This document shows, one piece after another, positions 1 to 7,326 of a stretch of 14,243 nucleotides of DNA. Each line of letters begins with the position of its first letter. Positions within the stretch are counted from its first letter, which is position 1. The stretch is from the NCBI GenBank assembly GCA_003176075.1, contig PSRN01000108.1:1-14243 (forward strand). Reading direction: 5' to 3'. This DNA comes from Bdellovibrio sp. GTDB lineage: Bacteria; Bdellovibrionota; Bdellovibrionia; Bdellovibrionales; Bdellovibrionaceae. A program made the translations under genes and the position numbers. Below the pieces are notes generated by a model that made no database searches, was not told where the DNA came from, and worked only from the letters and a program-made list of their open reading frames with translations.

Positions 1-10
1 CTGTCTCCAT

Positions 11-1606
11 ATGAAATGCACCATTAACGGCAAGGAACTCGAGGTCAAGGAAGGCACCACCATCATCAAGGCGATGACCGATCACAACATGCGGATTGCC
101 CACTATTGTTGGCATCCGGGTCTCAGTGTCGCTGGCGTTTGCCGCCTGTGCATGGTCGAGATCGAGGGCAATCCCCGCGTGCAAATCGCCTGCAACACGC
201 AGATTACCGAGGGCATGAAAATCAACAACACCTCCCAGAAGGTCAAGGAAGCCGCCAAGTGGGGTCTTGATTTTCACTTGATCAATCACCCTCTCGATTG
301 TCCCATCTGCGACCAGGCCGGGGAGTGCGGTCTGCAGGATCAGTACATGGAATTCGGCAAGTACGATCCTGAAATGGCTGAAAAGAAAGTGAAAAAGCAC
401 AAAGTCGTGGATCTGGGCCCGCGGGTGGTGCTGGATTCCGAAAGGTGCATTCTTTGTTCCCGCTGCGTGCGTTTCACCGACGAGGTGAGCAAGACGCACG
501 AATTGGGAATCTTCAACCGCGGTGACCGTTCGGAAATTGGCACCCACGCCGGGAAAAAACTCGACAACAATTACTCCTTGAACACGGTGGATATTTGCCC
601 GGTCGGCGCTTTGACCTCGAAAGATTTCCGCTTTCGCCAACGGGTTTGGTACTTGAAAGACGCCGACACCGTTTGCAATGGTTGCTCCACCGGCTGCCAT
701 ATCAAAGTGTACTTCAACAAAGAGGGGCTGTTTCGTGTCAGGCCCGTCTACAGCGAGGTCAACGGCCACTGGATGTGCGATGAAGGCCGGGACCTATACA
801 AATCGGTCAATAAAGACGTGCGAATGTTGAAGGGGCGCAAGAACACGGCTTCCAGCGTGGGCAGCGGGGGCGCTGGGTGGGAGGAGATGGCTCCAGGGGC
901 CGCGGCTGCCGACGCCAGCGCGGCGGTGAAATCAGCCCGCTCCAAAGCGGCTTTGGTTTTGACGGGACAATATTCGAACGACGAACTGGAAACAATGGTC
1001 ACTGAATTCATTGCCGCCACGGGCTCGCGGCAAATCTTTCACTGGGTGGACGACCCCGAACGCATGAAGGATTTTGACAATGTCCTTTTGCGCGGTGACC
1101 GGAACCCCAACACCCGCGGGCTGAGCGAAATTTTGCAGAGGAATAAGATTGATACCCGCTGGAGCCAGCTGCTCGACGGAATCAAGAGCAAAAGCGCGAC
1201 CACGGTGGTGGTGGCGGGTCCTGAAAACCCCCGCTGGTGTTCGTCCTTTGATGAAAAGGTGAAGCAACTGGGCCAGGCGCAAAATCTTATATGGATGCAG
1301 AGTTGCAGCAATGAAAAGCTGGCGGCTTTGAAAGGAAATGTTTGGCTCGTGCCGATGAAGAGTTATATCGAAAAAGACGGCAGTTTTACCAATCACGCTG
1401 GAACCGTGCAGTACTTCAAACGAGTGACTTTGGTGGTGCCAGAGGCCCTGACGCTGTCAGAGGCGGCACGTCTCCTGGCCGGCAAAGCTTTGTCCATCGA
1501 ACCGCGCCGGACCGCCGTCCTCAGCGAAAGAGACAGGCCCGGCGACCGCGTGATGCTTGAACATCGTAAGAAGAACGAATTTGTTTTTCGGCGAGGTTCT
1601 TTATGA
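11..1606 (+). CDS. nuoG: NADH-quinone oxidoreductase subunit G (complex I, compact form)
   Basis: This is the peripheral-arm iron-sulfur subunit of respiratory complex I, which passes electrons from NADH towards quinone. All expected cluster ligands are visible. The N-terminal 2Fe-2S set is C33, C44, C47 and C61. The His-Cys-rich set is H93, C97, C100 and C106. A 4Fe-4S set is C146, C149, C152 and C196. The extra N7-type set, CxxCxxxC plus a distal Cys, is C222, C225, C229 and C256. A Gly/Ala/Ser-rich stretch (about 275-310) leads into a strongly reduced molybdopterin-oxidoreductase-like region. That region still keeps the family's late EKDGSFTNHAG segment. At 531 aa the protein is shorter than the usual 700-900 aa. 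The ATG at 11 suits the family N-terminus, but only ten bases precede it, so its ribosome site cannot be seen. It is followed directly by nuoI. Confidence 0.93.
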   Translation: MKCTINGKELEVKEGTTIIKAMTDHNMRIAHYCWHPGLSVAGVCRLCMVEIEGNPRVQIACNTQITEGMKINNTSQKVKEAAKWGLDFHLINHPLDCPICDQAGECGLQDQYMEFGKYDPEMAEKKVKKHKVVDLGPRVVLDSERCILCSRCVRFTDEVSKTHELGIFNRGDRSEIGTHAGKKLDNNYSLNTVDICPVGALTSKDFRFRQRVWYLKDADTVCNGCSTGCHIKVYFNKEGLFRVRPVYSEVNGHWMCDEGRDLYKSVNKDVRMLKGRKNTASSVGSGGAGWEEMAPGAAAADASAAVKSARSKAALVLTGQYSNDELETMVTEFIAATGSRQIFHWVDDPERMKDFDNVLLRGDRNPNTRGLSEILQRNKIDTRWSQLLDGIKSKSATTVVVAGPENPRWCSSFDEKVKQLGQAQNLIWMQSCSNEKLAALKGNVWLVPMKSYIEKDGSFTNHAGTVQYFKRVTLVVPEALTLSEAARLLAGKALSIEPRRTAVLSERDRPGDRVMLEHRKKNEFVFRRGSL

Positions 1607-1650
1607 GCGAGGTTCTCCATGAGCGAGGTTGCAAATGAGCGTCGTTGAAC
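1591..1650 (+). repeat. 16-bp tandem repeat at the nuoG/nuoI junction
   Basis: The unit ATGAGCGAGGTTCTCC recurs with a period of 16 bases. There is a partial copy at 1591-1602, full copies at 1603-1618 and 1619-1634, and a diverged copy at 1635-1650 that is the start of nuoI. Each unit begins with ATGA, so ATGs occur at 1603, 1619 and 1635 in three different frames. The ATG at 1603 overlaps the nuoG stop (ATGA). It opens a 12-codon frame, counting its stop, whose TGA overlaps the nuoI ATG. The GCGAGG within each unit may act as a weak Shine-Dalgarno for the next ATG. This looks like a recent slippage duplication of a translational-coupling junction. Confidence 0.85.
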
Positions 1651-2159
1651 GGAATAATCCTCTAGCCAAATGGTACCTGCCCGGCATTCTTGGCGGCCTG
1701 CTCATCACCGGCAAACATCTGCTGCGCAACCTTTTTCGCCGCAAGCAAATGCCGACGTTGAATTATCCCGAGGAGAAATACGAGTATTCACCCCGCTTCA
1801 AGGGCAACCATATTTTGACAGTCAAGAAGGATGGATCCTTGCGGTGTACGGCCTGCATGCTCTGCGCGACGAATTGTCCCGCCGAGTGCATCACTATCGT
1901 GGCCTCCGAACACAATGATCCGACGGTGGAAAAGTTTCCGATTCACTATGAAATAGACATTCTCCGCTGTGTCTTTTGTGGATTTTGCGAAGAGGCCTGT
2001 CCCGTGGATGCCATTCGCATGGGACCTGAATGGCAAACGCCGGGATTGAATGGCGAAAATTTCGTTTACGATATCCGGCGTTTGGCCCACCGGCCGCAGC
2101 TGAAGGCCGGCATTGTTTCGGTGGTTGACGATGAGGAACGCCACAAGGCCGGCATTTGA
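1635..2159 (+). CDS. nuoI: NADH-quinone oxidoreductase subunit I (two 4Fe-4S ferredoxin)
   Basis: This is the complex I subunit that carries clusters N6a and N6b and links the NuoG chain to NuoB at the membrane interface. Two CxxCxxCxxxC motifs are present: C71, C74, C77, C81 and C112, C115, C118, C122. A hydrophobic amphipathic N-terminus (about 13-32) fits membrane association. The length of 174 aa is normal for the family. I chose ATG 1635 over an in-frame TTG two codons upstream because it is a strong codon inside the ATGA repeat. The gene normally follows nuoH, but here it lies directly behind nuoG. Its stop overlaps the start of the next gene (TTGA), which implies co-transcription and translational coupling. 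Confidence 0.95.
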   Translation: MSVVERNNPLAKWYLPGILGGLLITGKHLLRNLFRRKQMPTLNYPEEKYEYSPRFKGNHILTVKKDGSLRCTACMLCATNCPAECITIVASEHNDPTVEKFPIHYEIDILRCVFCGFCEEACPVDAIRMGPEWQTPGLNGENFVYDIRRLAHRPQLKAGIVSVVDDEERHKAGI

Positions 2160-3172
2160 AATTTGATATACTCGATCGACATTCCTGGGAAGAGACCAAC
2201 GAGGCCTTGCAACAAGCGCTGCCGCGGAATCTGTGTCCCGCGACGGCGGCGGTTCGGGTGTATGGCGGCTTAGCCCCGGCCGTCTTCGAACTGGCCTTTG
2301 GCATAGCGATCTTGTATTCGCACCGCAAATCGGCCGCGGTGATTCCGGGTCGAACTTGGGCCTTTGAATCACTGCTGCCTCACCTCTATAAAGAGGGTTT
2401 TTCAGTTCGTGAGCTGATGGCCGATCAGGATTCCAGCGCGCTGGTCAAGGCGGTGGATGAACTTAAGAAAGACACGTTGTTTTGTCTGTGGAGCGAGGAT
2501 CATCCAGTCTTGGGGACCTATTGGTCCGGCGATGAATTGGATGCCAAACTGAACGACCGCAAGATCTTTTCCATTCGGGTCAGCCATGCCGCCTTTCATT
2601 ACCGTCCGCAGCCAATCAGGCCCTATTCGGTCAGGATATGTTCGCTGGCGCCACGGCTGACGGTCGCCGTTTTAGGGGAAAAAGTGAACCCTCCCCCTTT
2701 GGCGGTTCATCGCCTACCTTGGGATTTGAATAAAATTGTCGACAACGTTCTTCAAGCTCTTAAGGTTGAAGCGGAAAATCAAGAGGCGGTGAGCGATTTT
2801 GAAAGTCGCATCGAAAAGCTGACCGGGTTTCGCCGATTCATTGACGGCGATCACACAAATATGAACGGTGACCACAGAATCTTCGACCGTGCCGTGATCT
2901 ATCACCCTGAAGTCAATGCTGACGCGGTTTTGCGGACGATGGCGCCAACTCTTGGATTCGCAGTGGGTCCGGCCGGTTCAATGCCGCCGGCGGAAATTCT
3001 AAACCTCTGTCGATGGGCTCCGAATCCTCCTCTCGCGCAATGGTGGAAGCCTGAGCCCAAGCCAGAGGTTCTGCGGGGATTCTTGTGCCTATCCCTTTCG
3101 CTGATTGCCAAGACGAATGTCGATGCGGCACTCGTGGCTGGAGAAAGGGAGGCCAAGTCGCTGAGCGGTTAA
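2156..3172 (+). CDS. Hypothetical protein in the nuo operon, upstream of the original recO (gene X)
   Basis: I do not recognise this 338-aa protein. It appears soluble, with no clear signal peptide; one hydrophobic stretch around residues 40-53 looks too short for a convincing membrane span. The suggested start is a TTG at 2156 whose last bases overlap the nuoI TGA. Only a weak AAGG precedes it, so coupling to nuoI is the likeliest way it is translated. Its alternating hydrophobic strands and helices faintly recall large alpha/beta enzymes, but I see no catalytic motif. The last 41 residues (starting KPEPKPEVLRGF) have a diverged second copy at 6523-6653, directly before recO. That suggests this gene was once the immediate neighbour of recO. 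It is a real coding gene: a long open frame, and the differences in the duplicated part are largely synonymous. Confidence 0.8.
   Translation: MKFDILDRHSWEETNEALQQALPRNLCPATAAVRVYGGLAPAVFELAFGIAILYSHRKSAAVIPGRTWAFESLLPHLYKEGFSVRELMADQDSSALVKAVDELKKDTLFCLWSEDHPVLGTYWSGDELDAKLNDRKIFSIRVSHAAFHYRPQPIRPYSVRICSLAPRLTVAVLGEKVNPPPLAVHRLPWDLNKIVDNVLQALKVEAENQEAVSDFESRIEKLTGFRRFIDGDHTNMNGDHRIFDRAVIYHPEVNADAVLRTMAPTLGFAVGPAGSMPPAEILNLCRWAPNPPLAQWWKPEPKPEVLRGFLCLSLSLIAKTNVDAALVAGEREAKSLSG
3047..3172 (+). repeat. Left copy of a 126-bp direct repeat flanking the 3.3-kb insertion
   Basis: By hand alignment this stretch, the 3' end of gene X, matches 6523-6653 at roughly 105 of 126 aligned positions, with one 5-base insertion in the right copy. 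The longest shared blocks are CCCTTTCGCTGATTGCCAA and GTCGATGCGGCACTC. Many of the differences are synonymous third-base or leucine-codon changes, so both copies spent time under coding selection. The similarity ends at the stop codons. Confidence 0.85.
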
Positions 3173-3573
3173 TCAACAATACACTCTTATCATTCCTACC
3201 TTCCCAGGCATTCTTGCCAGGATCAGCAATTTAGGGTCCTTTGCCCTGTGGCTTTGATGTCAGATTGAACTCAGCCGGTGCTGACACTCGATTTGCTGAT
3301 TCGAGCAAGATTGCAAAGGGCCTTATCCCAAGTCGGTACCTTCGGCACGAGCGATCCACGTGCTGCCCAAACTCGATGGAGATTAGCGAGCAGTCTTTCT
3401 CACGTTGAGAAATCGTTCACTTTTGCACACCTGTGTAAAATATCTGTTCTTCGAAATTCGCCGGTGGTGATAAAAAGCGCGACCCGACGGGGCTTCCTAT
3501 TGGTCTTGATCTTGCACCTAATCTCTACAGCAATTTCTTACGTAACTTTGCGTTGTACCAAAAGGAGATTTTC
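3173..3573. other. 400-bp non-coding stretch, left end of the inserted segment
   Basis: No convincing gene is present. A 99-codon frame at 3278-3577 has no ribosome site, atypical composition and overlaps the real downstream start, so I discount it. The stretch is likely to hold the promoter of the secreted-protein gene. A TAAAAT at 3436-3441 is a reasonable -10 hexamer, but no good -35 lies at the right distance. I see no clear Rho-independent terminator after gene X; a short GGCA-TTCT-TGCC hairpin near 3208 lacks a T-tract. Confidence 0.5.
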
Positions 3574-4410
3574 ATGACCGCAATCAACCAAGCGATGACT
3601 GCCCGTGCTGCCGGCGTGAAATCTCAACTGATCTTTTTGGGACTGATCATCCTGATTACCGGCTTTTCTTTGGTAGCTCATTCAGAGAATCCGCAACCTC
3701 CGTCATCCGCAGATTCGCAATCTGATTGTCCTGATCTTAAAAATTTTGGATGCGGAAATATAAAGGATAATTTCCCCGGCCACAAGTCGAGTGATGTCAA
3801 GTGCATTAGCCAAAATCAAATTGTCGATGGCTTGCAGGGTCTCGTGCCTAAGAGCATGAAATCTAAGAATGCTTGTTTGGCCCTGGCTGTATGTGCTCCC
3901 ACAGAAGATCTTGCCAAGAGTGACGAGCAGAAATGGCAAGAAGCTTTGATCCTGCCTCGTAATTCGAAAGAATCTCAAGCTGGTAGCGGTTCTCAACGAC
4001 CAAGTTTGAGTGACCTTGAGGACCTCTTTAAGCCGGGAAAGAGCTTCGGAACAAAACAAAGCGGCGACCTGGGTCAGCAATTGAAAAACGTGATTGAGAG
4101 TCGAATCAAAATCGCGCTCTTAGAGGAAAGAAAAGTTCAGTGTCGGCATTTGCCGGCGCTCGATGAAGAAGTCATTTCTTCCGCCGTTCAGGCGCTTGAA
4201 GTGAAAGTAGCCATGGATATCGGGTGGGACTACACTATGGCGACAGACCTTGATAAACAGGCTGATCGAAAGCTCAAATGCATGGAACCTAAAGACCTTG
4301 GAAGGGTTATTGATGCTCAGGCCGGATTTTATTTAAAGGATAATTTAGCGACAATCTGCAATCCCCAAGCAGCGAAGGCACCGGCTTCTTCGCCGGGATT
4401 CAGGCATTGA
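3574..4410 (+). CDS. Secreted Cys-rich hypothetical protein
   Basis: This is an unrecognised 278-aa protein. The ATG at 3574 is preceded by a strong AAGGAG six to seven bases upstream, which makes it a better start than the in-frame TTG at 3553. The N-terminus has a charged and polar leader, a hydrophobic core around residues 19-35 (LIFLGLIILITGF) and a plausible cleavage after VAHS, so export to the periplasm is likely. The mature part has eight cysteines, which could form four disulfides in an oxidising compartment. It also has a Ser/Gly/Gln-rich low-complexity centre. The 3' end overlaps the start of the next gene in another frame (TTGA at 4407-4410). Composition looks more AT-rich than the neighbours, consistent with transfer. 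The function is unknown. Confidence 0.8.
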   Translation: MTAINQAMTARAAGVKSQLIFLGLIILITGFSLVAHSENPQPPSSADSQSDCPDLKNFGCGNIKDNFPGHKSSDVKCISQNQIVDGLQGLVPKSMKSKNACLALAVCAPTEDLAKSDEQKWQEALILPRNSKESQAGSGSQRPSLSDLEDLFKPGKSFGTKQSGDLGQQLKNVIESRIKIALLEERKVQCRHLPALDEEVISSAVQALEVKVAMDIGWDYTMATDLDKQADRKLKCMEPKDLGRVIDAQAGFYLKDNLATICNPQAAKAPASSPGFRH

Positions 4411-6485
4411 GCGGATTCGGCGAAGGAAAAACGTCGCGCCAAGTCTACGACGATTTTCTCGCGGTCAAGGGTCAGGTCTATGCCCTCTCCCCGCGGGACC
4501 CGGTTCAACGGGTGGCCATCCGCCTTTCAACCATGCTGGGGCTGTCCAACCCGGGTGAAGCCGCGCACGTCCTCGATGCGCTTGAGTCCCTGCCCAAAAA
4601 CACTCGTGCGATTTTGACGAAGGAAATGAATATCACTGGCGTCAATGACGGAACCGCGACATTAATTTATTACGCGCCAGCGATGGTCGCCAACGTGGCG
4701 GCCGCGATCAACCGGGCGGGCGGCAGGGGTCTTTCCCGCGATTCACTCGGGATCGGGTTCACCACCCTCGCGCGCATTTACATGAAAGCGCGCATCGCCC
4801 AAACGGGCCGGCAAAGAGCCGGTGTTTTCACGGTCTTTGCAAAATCGGTTTCGGAATTGGCTGGCACGGACCCGCAGGCTCTGGCGCAAAAGGAATTCGA
4901 TCTCATTCGTGTCGGTGACGGCGCGAGAGTCGAATTGTCCAACCCGACTCAAATTTCACTTGCGAATCTCCGGCGCTCGAACCGCGACGTGGGTGGCGGC
5001 CGTCTGGGCTTTATCGGAATTGGAGGCGGATCAGACGGCGTCCAAGCGGCTCTTCTCGCCAAGATCTTTGAAGAGAGCGGCAAGAGCGTGCCCTTTGTGA
5101 TTTCGGTACGAACGGCAAAGACGATGCAAGGCGAAGACCGCACGATTCTGAACCATGGAGGTGAGATTTACCGTGGCGTTTATAAAATTCTCCCGACCAC
5201 TTGGGGACCGGCGGCAATGCGATTCCTCGAAAATCTCCCTGCCGCTGACACGAATATGTTTGTCGTGACCGACTTTCAAGACGGGACGCTGGCGGCCCAA
5301 TTCGAGGCCGTCATTGAGCATGCCGGCGGCGTCCATCGGATCATCGCCGTCGACACCGGCGGCGACTCTCTTTATCCGAACGTCAAGGTGGAAAATTCCC
5401 GGGCGACCCCGGATCAGGACCTGCGCGTCTTAACAACGCTGAACCAATTGAACACGCCGGTGACTTCGGCCGTGATCGCAGCGGGGGTCGATTCGCCGGC
5501 GAATGCCTCGGAAATTCTGGAGAGCGCAAGAGCGAAGTACTTCGAACTCACCCCCGACGAGACGCTCACGGTGCTTGCAAAATACAGGTCCTGGAGGATG
5601 GATGGTGCAAGCGACACACGTTTCGGCAAGACAGCCCTGGCTTGGCAGGCGGCTTTGATGCGCCAAAATGGATTGGAAGTACTGCCGATTCCCAAGCGGC
5701 ACGTCCTCGATAACGGGAATCCGTGGAATCCTTTCGTCCGGATCACTCCTGCAATGCGCGGTATCTTTCTGATGGAGCTCGACGATCACCTGCGTGCGAT
5801 CGGCTGGCAGCAATTTCCTTCTGGAGTCCGTCTGTCAGCGAAAGACCGCGAGTCTCTGTTGAACATGAACCATATGGGACCGGTTGAAGATTATCTGAGA
5901 TACCAGCTGCAATGGAAGGTCTCTGTCGCATGGAGTGAGTCGGTGCTGACTTTGACCAATCCAAAGAACGAAAAGCAAAAAGTCATGATGAAGAACACCG
6001 TTTCAGGGGATCGATACCCGTTCGTTTCACCCGACGAGGCCAGCGAATTTGTGCGGGAACTTGAAGCCGGACGTTCGTATATTTTTCGGGAGATACGCGA
6101 AGCACACCTTCAGTCCCTCCTACTCAACCCCGCCGACATTCAGCAATTGGTGGATCAGAAGATCACGCTGAGGCGCATTTTCCAACTCAAGGGGTGGAGC
6201 GAAGAGGTCTTAAAGATGGGTCAAATCTACGAGCTCGGCGAAGGCGAATTCGGCAAGGAATGGTCCGAAGCGGAGTGGGTGTTGAAGTACACAAGCCCCG
6301 ACGGCAGTTTCACTATCACGGATGCCCCCGATTTCAATCCCTTGACCTCAGCTGAGATTGGGGAAATCGCGCGTGCGACCAGCGCCAAGACGAGTTTTAT
6401 CTCGTCCCGCGCCAAGACGGCGATGGAGCCAGGTCAGACGATCATCCCAGGATATAACCCCAGGTCGATTCCACCCTTCCAATAA
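4407..6485 (+). CDS. Large hypothetical protein with a probable DUF1152-like core
   Basis: This 692-aa protein has no signal peptide. The central part (about 199-430) carries a glycine-rich loop after a beta strand, GFIGIGGGSD at 201-210. Further on are a strand ending IIAVDTGGD (312-320), an Asp-containing TPDQD (334-338) and an AAGVDSP turn. This order resembles my recollection of DUF1152 proteins (GxGGGGD, then VDVGGD, then SP-x-D), a Rossmann-like family of unknown function. The assignment is tentative. An N-terminal helical domain (1-190) and a C-terminal region (460-692) are not recognised. The start is a TTG overlapping the previous stop, with no clear ribosome site. The frame stays open upstream to a TAA at 4341, so coupling, or an earlier fusion broken by a frameshift, are both possible. 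It forms a two-gene unit with the secreted protein. Confidence 0.8.
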   Translation: MSGFGEGKTSRQVYDDFLAVKGQVYALSPRDPVQRVAIRLSTMLGLSNPGEAAHVLDALESLPKNTRAILTKEMNITGVNDGTATLIYYAPAMVANVAAAINRAGGRGLSRDSLGIGFTTLARIYMKARIAQTGRQRAGVFTVFAKSVSELAGTDPQALAQKEFDLIRVGDGARVELSNPTQISLANLRRSNRDVGGGRLGFIGIGGGSDGVQAALLAKIFEESGKSVPFVISVRTAKTMQGEDRTILNHGGEIYRGVYKILPTTWGPAAMRFLENLPAADTNMFVVTDFQDGTLAAQFEAVIEHAGGVHRIIAVDTGGDSLYPNVKVENSRATPDQDLRVLTTLNQLNTPVTSAVIAAGVDSPANASEILESARAKYFELTPDETLTVLAKYRSWRMDGASDTRFGKTALAWQAALMRQNGLEVLPIPKRHVLDNGNPWNPFVRITPAMRGIFLMELDDHLRAIGWQQFPSGVRLSAKDRESLLNMNHMGPVEDYLRYQLQWKVSVAWSESVLTLTNPKNEKQKVMMKNTVSGDRYPFVSPDEASEFVRELEAGRSYIFREIREAHLQSLLLNPADIQQLVDQKITLRRIFQLKGWSEEVLKMGQIYELGEGEFGKEWSEAEWVLKYTSPDGSFTITDAPDFNPLTSAEIGEIARATSAKTSFISSRAKTAMEPGQTIIPGYNPRSIPPFQ

Positions 6486-6522
6486 AAGAAATGTGCGCGG
6501 GCCGGTGGGGTCTCCGATTGAA

Positions 6523-6653
6523 AAGCCTGATCCTAAGCCAAACCACAGGTCTTGCGAGGATTTTTGCGCCTTTCCCTTTCGCTGATTGCCAACAAGAGTG
6601 TCGATGCGGCACTCTCGGCTGGCGAAAGGGAGGCGAAGTCTCTGATTGGCTGA
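6523..6653 (+). pseudogene. Frameshifted remnant of the 3' end of gene X
   Basis: This short fragment encodes a close relative of the last 41 residues of gene X, but the reading frame breaks. KPDPKP is read in one frame. VLRGFLRLSLSLIAN and the remainder, up to a TGA at 6651, are read in another, because five extra bases lie around 6541-6548. Nothing clearly homologous is visible upstream of about 6500, so most of the gene is gone. It sits immediately before, and overlaps, the proposed recO start, where gene X would have lain before the 3.3-kb insertion. It supports a duplication or recombination origin for the inserted block. Confidence 0.8.
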
Positions 6654-7239
6654 ACTAAAGACCGTCCAAATGATCATCATGAAGACCTATAAATGGTCGG
6701 AAGCGGATCTTATTATTCACGCTCTGATGCCCACGGGGGCGCGCGAACATTTCCTGGCGCGTGCGGCACTGAAGAGTCGGCGGCGCTTTGGCGGTGGAAC
6801 GCTGGAGCCCACCCATTGCATCGAAGCCATCTTCCAGCCCGCCAGAACTGAAACGGGGCTCCATCACCTGCAGGAGGCTCGTGTCATCGAATCTTTTGAA
6901 GGCTTGCGGGGCGACTATGACCGCCTTCTTCTCGCCTTGAATACCGTGGCGGCGGTGGACCGAACCGCGCCCGGAGGAGAGATCCCAGGTCTTTATTCGC
7001 TCCTTGGAAACGCCTTGAAAGCCCTGGCGACCGGCCGGCCGACCGCCCGGGTGGAGGCTCACTTCGCGATCAAGTTTTTGCGTCTTCATGGCGTTCTGGC
7101 GAGCGTGGATTGGATGCGATCTTTTCTCAGTCTGCCGCTGAACACCCAGAGTGAAGAGTCTTTCCCCGACCTGAAAGAGGGAGACCGAAAGAATCTCCTA
7201 TCCCACTTCGAACAGTTTGTGGCGTCGGCGGAACTGTAA
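6646..7239 (+). CDS. recO: DNA repair protein RecO (short, divergent)
   Basis: RecO mediates RecF-pathway recombinational repair by helping RecA load on SSB-coated DNA. The N-terminal OB-fold signature is visible as KTYKWSEADLIIHALMP, which corresponds to the usual YGEADRIITLLTP. It is followed by ARAALKSRRRFGGGTLEP, which corresponds to the family's KSRxRFGGxLEP. The helical C-terminal domain follows, with EARVIESFEGLRGDYDRLL and FLRLHGVL matching expected positions. At 197 aa it is shorter than the usual 230-260 aa and lacks zinc-ligand cysteines. The start is uncertain. TTG 6646 overlaps the stop of the upstream remnant and has GGGAGG about 12 bases before it. ATG 6670 and ATG 6679 are alternatives but would trim the first OB strand. 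Confidence 0.86.
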   Translation: MAELKTVQMIIMKTYKWSEADLIIHALMPTGAREHFLARAALKSRRRFGGGTLEPTHCIEAIFQPARTETGLHHLQEARVIESFEGLRGDYDRLLLALNTVAAVDRTAPGGEIPGLYSLLGNALKALATGRPTARVEAHFAIKFLRLHGVLASVDWMRSFLSLPLNTQSEESFPDLKEGDRKNLLSHFEQFVASAEL

Positions 7240-7326
7240 AAGGTGCCAGGCCCTGTTTCCGGACGCGCCGTTCTAGATTAAGCATGTGCCGGGGGAAAAT
7301 ACTGCATACTTGCTAACCTTCCCTAG

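Noticed and set aside
932..1396. 154-codon open frame on the minus strand inside nuoG
   Set aside because: It is antisense to a well-supported gene with all its iron-sulfur ligands, has no ribosome site and no recognisable protein features.
1788..2372. 194-codon minus-strand frame opposite nuoI and gene X
   Set aside because: It is a shadow of two coding genes on the other strand; the protein is Arg/Pro-rich without domain features.
3278..3577. 99-codon + strand frame upstream of the secreted-protein gene
   Set aside because: No ribosome site, erratic residue composition, and it overlaps the strong AAGGAG and ATG of the real gene.
5430..5813. Overlapping minus-strand frames inside the DUF1152-like gene
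   Set aside because: Several mutually overlapping antisense frames are typical of GC-rich coding DNA; none has a start signal or coherent sequence.
3047..6653. Classical insertion sequence or integron between the gene X copies
   Set aside because: No transposase, integrase, terminal inverted repeats or short target duplication could be seen; the flanking repeats are diverged coding sequence.
7239..7263. AAAAGGTGCCAGGCCCTG after recO as a dispersed REP-type repeat
   Set aside because: It resembles palindromic GGTGCCAGGCACC elements, but the second arm is imperfect and there is only one copy in the window.
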